Assembly (NCBI GenBank): GCA_052034005.1
Contig: JBPOJB010000032.1
Span: forward strand, 89,250-153,249
Reading direction: 5' to 3'
DNA: 64,000 nucleotides
Origin: JAAYDI01 sp052034005
GTDB taxonomy: Bacteria; Planctomycetota; Planctomycetia; Pirellulales; Pirellulaceae
A model generated the notes under the pieces. It saw only the letters and a list, made by a program, of their open reading frames with translations, was not told the DNA's origin and did no database searches. Below, piece by piece: positions 24,808 through 31,845 of this stretch. Positions within the stretch are counted from its first letter, which is position 1; every line of letters begins with the position of its first letter. A program made the position numbers and the translations under genes.

Positions 24808-26223
24808 TCAGGCGGTCGACCGGGCACTGAGCTCCACCACCTCCTGGTATGCGGGGAGCGAGGTGGGCCAGCCCAGGTGCTGCGCGATCTCGCCCGCGAA
24901 ATGCCGGGCCGCGCCCTCGTCCCCGTGGGTCAGGAAGACGCGTTGCGGCGCCCGTTTCAAGTGGCCGATCCAAGCCAACAGGGCCGACCGATCGGCATGG
25001 CCGGAGAACCCGTCGAGCTGCCGGATCCGGGCCTGCACCTTCCATTCCCGCCCATGGATGCGGACGAACCGGCGGCCTTCCAGGATCTGCCGGCCCAGCG
25101 TCCCCTGGGCCTGATACCCGACGAACAGGATCGTCGAGTCGGCGCGGCCGATGTTCAGCCGCAGGTGATGCTTGATGCGTCCGGCGCTGCACATCCCCGA
25201 CGGCGCCATGATGATGCACGGCTTCGTCCGCTCATTGATCTCCTTCGACTGCTGGACGCTGTGCGCCATCTGCAGTCCGGGGAACCCCAGCGGCGGCTGG
25301 TTCGACGAGATCAGGCGCCACGTCCGCTCGTCGAAACACTCCGGGTACTTGCGGAAAATGGTCGTCACATCGACGGCCATCGGGCTGTCGAGAAACGCAT
25401 CGACGCGCGGGATGCGCCCGGCGTGTACCAGGCGGCTGAGGTGATAGATGAGTTCCTGAGCGCGTTCGACGGCGAACACGGGGATGACCAGGTTGCCGCC
25501 CCGCTGGAGCGTTTCCCGAACGATCGCCTCCAGGTGCGTTTCGATGTCGCCGTCCTGCGTGTGGTCGCGATCCCCGTACGTCGTCTCCATGACCACGTAG
25601 TCCGCCTGCTCGAACTGCGACGGGTCGCGGATGAGCGGCTTGCCGTTCTGTCCGATGTCGCCGGAGAACAGGACCAGCATGTCGCGCCCCGCCTCGCGCA
25701 CGCGGCACTCCAGCATGGCCGAGCCGAGGATGTGGCCCGCGTCGTGGAACGTGACCGTCGTCACGTCGTTGATCCGGATCGGCTGCCCGTACGGGACGCC
25801 CTGGAACAGGGGCAGCGCCCGATCGACATCCGGCTCGGTGAACAGCGCGATCTCCGGGTATCTCCCGCGCCGGCCCTCCTTGGCGTGTCGCTTGCGCTTG
25901 AACCGCGCGTCCTCTGTGTGAATGTGTGCAGCATCCCGCAGGATGATCTCGGCCAGCTCCACCGAAGGGCGCGTGCAGTAGATCGGGCCGCGGAACCCGT
26001 CGCGCACCAGCCGCGGAATGAGCCCGCAGTGGTCGACATGCACGTGCGTGAGCACCAGGGCCTGGATGTCGCGGGGCGGGATCGGCGAAGGCAGCCAGTT
26101 GCGGTCCTGGTACGGCCGCTCCTGAAACATCCCGCAGTCGACCAGGATCTTCCCGGCTGCGGTCTCCAAGCCGTAGCGCGAGCCGGTGACCTGGCGGTTG
26201 GCGCCGAGGAAATGCAGTCTCAT
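24808..26223 (-). CDS. Beta-CASP metallo-beta-lactamase RNase/exonuclease
   Basis: A 471-residue enzyme starting at ATG 26223 (MRLHFLGANRQVTGSR). Motif II, HVHVDH (60-65), gives the zinc ligands; further ligands come from DAGHILGSAML and FSGD. The beta-CASP insertion follows (METTYGDRDH, then VERAQELIY and APSGMCSAGRI), and the C-terminal motif is DGFSGHADRSALLAW. This is the layout of bacterial CPSF73/RNase J-related enzymes that cut or trim RNA. It is the last gene of an operon with the SDR epimerase 18 bp upstream. RNA is the likely substrate, but beta-CASP proteins also act on DNA. Confidence 0.9.
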   Translation of the reverse strand: MRLHFLGANRQVTGSRYGLETAAGKILVDCGMFQERPYQDRNWLPSPIPPRDIQALVLTHVHVDHCGLIPRLVRDGFRGPIYCTRPSVELAEIILRDAAHIHTEDARFKRKRHAKEGRRGRYPEIALFTEPDVDRALPLFQGVPYGQPIRINDVTTVTFHDAGHILGSAMLECRVREAGRDMLVLFSGDIGQNGKPLIRDPSQFEQADYVVMETTYGDRDHTQDGDIETHLEAIVRETLQRGGNLVIPVFAVERAQELIYHLSRLVHAGRIPRVDAFLDSPMAVDVTTIFRKYPECFDERTWRLISSNQPPLGFPGLQMAHSVQQSKEINERTKPCIIMAPSGMCSAGRIKHHLRLNIGRADSTILFVGYQAQGTLGRQILEGRRFVRIHGREWKVQARIRQLDGFSGHADRSALLAWIGHLKRAPQRVFLTHGDEGAARHFAGEIAQHLGWPTSLPAYQEVVELSARSTA

Positions 26224-26241
26224 GGCAGGGATATCCACCAC

Positions 26242-27450
26242 TCAATATTGACCGGTGCGTGTCTGAAAATGCGTGGGTTTGCCCAGCGTCGGGCCGCCGC
26301 GCGCCACCCAGCGGGCCGTCCAGTAGAGCATCTGGGCCGCCGAGATGGCCGGGCGCCCCAGGTAGGTGAACCCCAAGCTCCCGTCGCTCAGCAGCGCCTC
26401 GTCGCATTCGACGCCGGTAAACTCGACGGGCCGGTCCATCCATTGCGCCAGCCGGCGGCTGATGTCGCGGGTGGCCAAGAATTCGGGGCCGGCCAGGTTC
26501 AGGATCCGCGCGGGACAGGACGCGTGCTCCAACGCTCGGAGCGTCATGGCGTTGGCATCTCCGAGCCAGATCACGTTGACGTAGCCCATGCTCACATCGA
26601 CCGGTTGCCCGGCCCGGATCTGCTGGGCCAGATCCACGAGGACGCCATAGCGCAGTTCAGTGGCATAGTTGAGCCGCAGAATCACGGTCGGTGTCCGGTG
26701 CAGTTGGCTGAAGTAGCTGTAGAGCCGCTCGCGGCCGACGGCCGACATCGCGTACTCGCCGTCCGGCCGCAGCAGGTCGCGCTCCCGGCTGCCCCCGTGG
26801 GCCCGCGACACGGCGCCGTAGACGTTGCCTGTCGAGAAGGCGACGATGCGGCTGTCGCGATACCGCGGGCAGACCAGGACCGGGACGCCGCAGTTGGTGG
26901 CCCAGGCCTGCTCGGGATGCGCGTGCGTGCCGAACTTGAACCCGGACATGGACACCACGTAGGGCGCCGCAGGCAGCGCCTGCACGTCGCGTTCGTCGAG
27001 CAGGTCGCAGGCGATCGTACGGATGCCCCAGGCGTCCAGCCGCGCGCGGACGGCCGGGTCCCGGAACCGCGATACGCCGATCACCTGCCGGCGCACACCG
27101 GCCAGGTCCAGCGCCCGCCGGGCCATCCGGGCCATCGTCGGTCCCATCTTGCCGCCCACGCCCAGAAACAGGATGTCTCCGTCGAGCGCCTGGAGGGTTT
27201 GAACAACCTGCTCCGGCGGGCGACTCAGTTGCTCCTCCAGCGCCTCCACGTCGGGCACGCCCGGCAACAGCTCTGCAACCTGCGCTGCCAAGATCCGTTC
27301 CTCCGCGATCACTCCACCGCCCCGTCCGGCCCGTCCGCTCAGCTGCAGAGGCGTGAGGTCGTCCCACGTCCGACGCTGCTTGTCCCGGTTCGTCGGACAA
27401 ACCGCCCCGGGCGCGGCCCCATCATAGCAGGTCACTGGACCATGCTCCAA
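26242..27450 (-). CDS. NAD-dependent epimerase/dehydratase-like (SDR) protein
   Basis: An SDR protein of up to 402 residues. The Rossmann fold begins near residue 93 (GDILFLGVGGKMGPTMARMARRAL). GVGGKMG replaces the usual GxxGxxG. The active-site region has GNVYGAV and a YxxxK-like position (YAMSAVGRERLYSYF, lacking the usual lysine), so dehydrogenase chemistry may be altered. The start is uncertain: ATG 27450 overlaps the GGDEF gene's end by 19 bp and has GGAG just upstream, while a GTG at 27312 would cut 46 poorly conserved residues. The gene is in the middle of the GGDEF - SDR - beta-CASP operon. The substrate may be a nucleotide sugar, but this is inference. Confidence 0.78.
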   Translation of the reverse strand: MEHGPVTCYDGAAPGAVCPTNRDKQRRTWDDLTPLQLSGRAGRGGGVIAEERILAAQVAELLPGVPDVEALEEQLSRPPEQVVQTLQALDGDILFLGVGGKMGPTMARMARRALDLAGVRRQVIGVSRFRDPAVRARLDAWGIRTIACDLLDERDVQALPAAPYVVSMSGFKFGTHAHPEQAWATNCGVPVLVCPRYRDSRIVAFSTGNVYGAVSRAHGGSRERDLLRPDGEYAMSAVGRERLYSYFSQLHRTPTVILRLNYATELRYGVLVDLAQQIRAGQPVDVSMGYVNVIWLGDANAMTLRALEHASCPARILNLAGPEFLATRDISRRLAQWMDRPVEFTGVECDEALLSDGSLGFTYLGRPAISAAQMLYWTARWVARGGPTLGKPTHFQTRTGQY

Positions 27451-28895
27451 CGGCCGGCGCCGATCAGGTGCAGGTCGGTGCCGTCGTGCAGGTAGGTGCA
27501 GTCCCGTCCGCGCTGGCGGGCCACGTCGAGCGAGCTGCGAACCCGGTCGATCAGCGCGTCCTCCTGCTCCTCGGCCAGCGCTTCGGCCGCTCCGATGCTG
27601 ATCGTGAAACTGCGCCGCGGGTAGCGCGGATGCAGCTGGCAGCGTGCCACGGCGGCCCGCAACCGCTCGGCCACCGCCACGGCGCCGCGCATCGTGCAGC
27701 CGGGCAACAGGAGCGACAGGGCGTCCCCGTCGAAGCGCGCGGCGTGGTCCATCTCGCGCATCGCCGCCTTGAGGGTCAACGTGAGCGCCCGGATGGCCGC
27801 CGTGCCGTTGTCGTCGCCCTGCTGGGCGCGGATCTCGTCCAGGTCGTCAATCTGGATGAACAGCACGCACAGCGGCGCACCGCCGCTCTTCCATTCCGAG
27901 AGCCGGCGACGCACGTCCGAGGAGAAGACGGCGGGCGACGAGATCCCGACATCATGCGGCGCGGGCGCCGGCGCCGCAGGACCCTGCTCCGGTTCCGTCG
28001 GCGGACGATGCCCGGCGCTCACGATGCACCGGCCGTTGTGTATGTGCGTGCAGTTGCGCCCCCGGCCCTTGGATACGTATAAGGCGTCGTCCGACCGGCC
28101 GATCACCGATCCGGCCGTCTCGCCCGGCAGCAGCTCGGCCAGCCCCACGCTGATCGTCACGCGCAGCTGCAAGCCCTGGAAGTCGAAAGTCGACTCGCCC
28201 ACCGCGCGCCGCACATGCTCCGCGATCCGTTCCACATGGTCCAGATGCATGTCCGGAAAGACGACCGCAAACTCCTCGCCACCATATCGTGCGACCAGAT
28301 TCCCCTCGGGTACGCGCTGCCCCAGAATCTGCGCGACGCCCCGCAACACCGCGTCACCAGCCTGGTGGCCGTAGTTGTCGTTGAGGTCCTTGAACCGATC
28401 GATGTCGATCATCATGATCGTCGTGGGCGCGCGACGCTGAGCCATCGCATGGATGGCGTCGTTCAACGCCTTGTCGAATGCCCGCCGGTTGGCCACCGAG
28501 GTCAACGCATCGGTGCGCGCTTCCGTCGCGTGGCTCACCAACTGCTTGGCCTGTGTCTGCAGCTTCGCCTCCGCGGACGTCAGCCGCTGCTGCATCCGCT
28601 CGTTCGACTGGATCAACTCGTCCACCGCCTTGAGAACCGTGGCCGGCTCCTGGTCCTCCGACGCATGGAGTTCGCTCGTGATCCGCCCCATCAACGCCTG
28701 ATGCTTGTCGACGTCCGCCGCCACGTTGCGCGTCAACTCGCGCAGCCGCTCGAGAATCTCGCGGGCGCGGTCCGTCTGGTCCGACTCCCGAGGCAGACGC
28801 TGGAAACGCGGGTCGTTCCCGCGCAGCCACCACCCCCCCACCAGACCCGCCACGATGGCGGTGCAGACAACCACGACATCCAGCATGACGAACAT
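27432..28895 (-). CDS. Tandem GGDEF-domain protein, first active and second degenerate
   Basis: A 487-residue protein from ATG 28895. One N-terminal membrane helix (FVMLDVVVVCTAIVAGLVGGWWL) is followed by a coiled coil (about 45-125), a GGDEF domain with intact GGEEF (205-209), and a second GGDEF-like domain whose motif is DGDAL. The inhibitory RxxD I-site is absent before the first motif (PEGN). Each domain ends in a similar tail, GRGRNCTHIHNGRC and RGRDCTYLHDGTD, showing that the domain plus tail was duplicated. The first domain should make c-di-GMP and the second may be a regulatory pseudo-domain. It overlaps the SDR gene, which suggests translational coupling. Confidence 0.9.
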   Translation of the reverse strand: MFVMLDVVVVCTAIVAGLVGGWWLRGNDPRFQRLPRESDQTDRAREILERLRELTRNVAADVDKHQALMGRITSELHASEDQEPATVLKAVDELIQSNERMQQRLTSAEAKLQTQAKQLVSHATEARTDALTSVANRRAFDKALNDAIHAMAQRRAPTTIMMIDIDRFKDLNDNYGHQAGDAVLRGVAQILGQRVPEGNLVARYGGEEFAVVFPDMHLDHVERIAEHVRRAVGESTFDFQGLQLRVTISVGLAELLPGETAGSVIGRSDDALYVSKGRGRNCTHIHNGRCIVSAGHRPPTEPEQGPAAPAPAPHDVGISSPAVFSSDVRRRLSEWKSGGAPLCVLFIQIDDLDEIRAQQGDDNGTAAIRALTLTLKAAMREMDHAARFDGDALSLLLPGCTMRGAVAVAERLRAAVARCQLHPRYPRRSFTISIGAAEALAEEQEDALIDRVRSSLDVARQRGRDCTYLHDGTDLHLIGAGRWSMVQ

Positions 28896-28953
28896 GGCGG
28901 CGCACACACCCTCGCTGTGACCGGCCCACCGACGCGACGCACTCCAACACAAT

Positions 28954-28982
28954 CATCTAGGTTGTCCAGGCAGCCAAGTCAA
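28954..28982 (-). promoter_or_regulatory. Candidate promoter of the GGDEF operon
   Basis: On the minus strand TTGACT (28982-28977), a 17-bp spacer and TAGATG (28959-28954) as a weak -10, about 60 bp before the first ATG. Confidence 0.35.
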
Positions 28983-29104
28983 TGAAGATGCAAGTTATTG
29001 ACTGGACATTACCTGCCGATCCCGGGCGAGCCGCCGGAATTGCCGATACGGAGGCGTGTCGGCACGTGGCGTTTTTGCAACGTGGCGGGCAAGAAAAGAA
29101 AAAG

Positions 29105-29163
29105 GCTCCCGGAAGTACATGGTGTCCCAGGGGGGCAGAGGACTTCGCACTTGTTCCGGGAGC
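29105..29163. repeat. 10-bp inverted repeat GCTCCCGGAA / TTCCGGGAGC
   Basis: Arms at 29105-29114 and 29154-29163 with a 39-bp loop that contains GTGTCCCAGGGGGG. Its architecture is like that of the inverted repeat at 11661-11728. Confidence 0.5.
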
Positions 29164-29594
29164 GATTGGACGGGTACGCGACGCAACATCCTTGCCACGC
29201 GCGCGGCCCAAGTTCGATTACCAGCAGTCGCGCAGTTGACGAAACGTCGGTCAGCCTCCATGCCGACCCGGACGCTCCGCGGTCCGCAGGAACGTTGCGG
29301 ACACGTTCCCCGTGCAGACTCATCCACGCCACGGTTGGGCGTCAACACGCCTCGGAGACGCGAGGTCCGAGAAGGGCTGTTCCGCCTCGTCCGGTTTCCC
29401 GCGTCAACCTCATGGTGTCGACGAGGCGGGAGAATATGGCATTCGCCAGAAACGGTCAAGGGCGTTTTTTTTCGGACTTCTCTGCTTCTCCGCAGGCGCA
29501 TCCGGTTCATTCCGGATCCCAGACCGACGGCGCACCTGCAGCGCGGGTGGACGCAGACCGCCTGAAGCACGCTCAGTCCGATATCCGCGCGCGG

Positions 29595-31730
29595 CTACGG
29601 CACCGGTGTGATCTTGCACGCGATATCGCTCTGCCAGGCCGGCGGCGCGATGCGCAGGGGCGATTCCTGCACCCGCACTTCCTCCTGCCGGAGGACTTTG
29701 CCCGCGCGCGTATCCCACCACGCCGCGCGGTAGGTCCCGGGCTTCAGGTTGGGAACCTCCAATCGGACCCCCGAGATCGTCCCCGGCGTGTGCCGACGGA
29801 TGACGATGTTGTCCCAGCTCGCTTGCGGGTCGAACAACCACAGGTAGGCGCGGTCGTCGCCCTGCAAGCCGACCATCCGCACGCGCGGTCCGGAGGCGGT
29901 GGCCGTGGTCTGCTGCAGGCGGGCGGTCGTCCAGGGGACGTCGGCCAGGAAGTCGGCCAGCAGGCGGTAGTGAGGATAGTGGTTCCGCGCATCGAGCCGA
30001 TCCCACCACCAGAACAGGGCCGTGCCGGACGTTCCGGAGAGCGCCGAAGCCCAGAGCCCGTTGTGGAAATCGACGATCTCGCGGCTTGAGCGCATTTCCG
30101 GCGTCTCGCGCCATTGCGGGTCGGCGATCCCGAATTCGCCGATCAGCGCGGGCTTGGCCGGGGCCTGTTCGCGCAGCCAGGCCGCGTTGCCCACGGCCGC
30201 CTCGACTTCATCCTCGTACGGACGCGGCTTCACCGGGCGCAGATAGAAATGCACATCGGCCAGATCGAGCGAAGGATGGCGGCAATCGCGCTCGGACCGG
30301 TTCCAGGCGCTCGTGGTTCGCAAGTGCCCGTACAGGTCCACCTGCTGGAGATAATCGCCCACTTCGCGATAGAACCGGTCCATGGGCAGGCCGGGGTCGT
30401 TCTCGTTGAAGTACTCCCAGGTCGCAACGTGGGTGGAGTATCCCCAGCGGGCGATCGCGTACCGCAGCAGGTTCTGCGCGTCCTGGATGGCCTGTCCGTA
30501 CTCCGGGCTCCGCTCGTCCTTCAAGGCGCTCATGTAGACATCGCGCGTGATGAGGCACAGTTGCAGGTAGATACTGTGCTGCTCGGCCGCCTCCACGACG
30601 TCGTCCAGCAGCGCGCAATCGACCGGGTTGTAGTAGCCGCGTTCGGCGCGATTCACCGCCGCCTCCCACAGCAATTCGGCCCCGCCCGCCGCTTCGCGCA
30701 GCGACAGCGCATCGATCCAGGCCGATCCCTGGCCGGCCACGCGCAGCTCGGTGCGCCCCAGCCAGAATTCCTCGCCGCCCGTGCGGAACGCCAGCGCGAA
30801 CGGCTGCCACTCGCTGCCGGACGCCGACGCCGGCGGTAATGACAATGAGTGGTCATCAACGCTGACCCGCAGCTGGGCTGACGGTTCAAGCCGGGCGCGG
30901 CCCGTCAACACATAATCGGTCCGTGGACGCAATGCGACGCTTTGCGTCGGAGACAGCTCGACCGCGGCCCGCTTCCCGGCCTCCAGCCGCACGCACTGCT
31001 CGCCGGGGTTGCCGCCGTCCGGCAGCGGCGCGAAGGGCGGATCCCAGCTCCAGGTGCGCCCCCACACGCTCTTGCGCGCTTCGATCGCCAGCGCCCAGTC
31101 GTGGCAACAGGTCCAGATCCGCAAGTAGTTGGCACCGTGACTCGAGAGCTTCTCGAAGGTCTCGGCCACTTTCACCGGCGTCACGTATTGGCTGTCCCCG
31201 ATGTAAGCCAGGTTCTGGCCGATCGGGAAGAACGGCTGGCCGTTGGAGAACTCGAAATAGCGCGGGTCCCGGCGGCTGACGCGCACATAACCGTTCGACG
31301 GCGACGGCCGGCTGGAAAACGTCACGGGCGCCGAGCGCCGCGTGCCGTCGCGGTCGGTCAGCTCGGCGACGGCCGAGTACGCGCCCGGCTCGGCCGGCGC
31401 GAAACGGCCTCGCCACCCGGGCAGGCCGGCCAGATAGATCCAGGCCGCCGGCCTCCCGGACCGGGACACCTGCCGGCGCTCGTACGGCTGCCAGTAAAAC
31501 GCCGGCACGCGCAGCTCGCGGCCGCCGGGCGTCGTGATCAGGATGCTCAGATCGACCTCGCGCGGATCGAACGGGTGCGCGTACTGGGTGTCGACCACGA
31601 TGTCGAACTCGATGCGGCCATACTGCTCGACAGATGTGGACAGTGGGCGCAGTTCCGGATCGGCCGCGCCCCGGCCGACCGCCGGGATGCCGGCCAGGGC
31701 TGCCAGCAGCAAGAGGGTTGTTGTTTTCAT
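29595..31730 (-). CDS. Secreted glycoside hydrolase-like protein with DUF5060 domain
   Basis: A 711-residue exported protein from ATG 31730 (MKTTTLLLLAALAGIPAVGRG signal peptide). Residues about 25-125 match the DUF5060 N-terminal beta-sandwich (YGRIEFDIVVDTQYAHPFDPREVDLSI; WYQPYERRQVS-like; APAEPGAYSAVAELTD). The barrel follows (FEFSNGQPFFPIGQNLAYIG...). The acid/base candidate is E443 in TWEYFNENDPG and the nucleophile candidate E532 in ALIGEFGI, the clan GH-A arrangement on strands 4 and 7. A carbohydrate-binding insertion (about 230-340) and a C-terminal beta-domain complete it. The substrate is likely a plant or algal polysaccharide; the family number is unassigned. Confidence 0.85.
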   Translation of the reverse strand: MKTTTLLLLAALAGIPAVGRGAADPELRPLSTSVEQYGRIEFDIVVDTQYAHPFDPREVDLSILITTPGGRELRVPAFYWQPYERRQVSRSGRPAAWIYLAGLPGWRGRFAPAEPGAYSAVAELTDRDGTRRSAPVTFSSRPSPSNGYVRVSRRDPRYFEFSNGQPFFPIGQNLAYIGDSQYVTPVKVAETFEKLSSHGANYLRIWTCCHDWALAIEARKSVWGRTWSWDPPFAPLPDGGNPGEQCVRLEAGKRAAVELSPTQSVALRPRTDYVLTGRARLEPSAQLRVSVDDHSLSLPPASASGSEWQPFALAFRTGGEEFWLGRTELRVAGQGSAWIDALSLREAAGGAELLWEAAVNRAERGYYNPVDCALLDDVVEAAEQHSIYLQLCLITRDVYMSALKDERSPEYGQAIQDAQNLLRYAIARWGYSTHVATWEYFNENDPGLPMDRFYREVGDYLQQVDLYGHLRTTSAWNRSERDCRHPSLDLADVHFYLRPVKPRPYEDEVEAAVGNAAWLREQAPAKPALIGEFGIADPQWRETPEMRSSREIVDFHNGLWASALSGTSGTALFWWWDRLDARNHYPHYRLLADFLADVPWTTARLQQTTATASGPRVRMVGLQGDDRAYLWLFDPQASWDNIVIRRHTPGTISGVRLEVPNLKPGTYRAAWWDTRAGKVLRQEEVRVQESPLRIAPPAWQSDIACKITPVP

Positions 31731-31845
31731 GACCCGCATTATACAGGCAAACAGGCAATCCCGCCGCCGATCGAACCCCTCCCCGCATGTCCTCGTTCTG
31801 TTACGATGCTGATAAGGGTGTGGTTGCTCATGAGTGAGGCCGACT

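Larger units (their letters stand above)
28896..29594. other. Long intergenic region with an inverted repeat
   Basis: About 700 bp between a hydrolase stop and the GGDEF operon. Its GC is lower than its neighbours and it includes a run of eight T (about 29465-29472). No open frame here resembles a protein family. A 10-bp inverted repeat is listed separately and the candidate GGDEF promoter is at the left end. Confidence 0.45.

Noticed and set aside
24376..27495. A 1039-residue plus-strand open frame over the SDR and beta-CASP genes
   Set aside because: It is antisense to two well-supported genes, is Arg/Ala/Pro-rich, has no family pattern and no binding site. High GC creates such frames.
29461..29475. 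A run of eight T as a terminator
   Set aside because: No stable stem precedes it on the plus strand, and no plus-strand gene ends nearby.
31738..31743. A TATAAT-like -10 just before the DUF5060 hydrolase
   Set aside because: It overlaps the first possible start codon, so a transcript from it would miss the chosen ATG. Probably chance.
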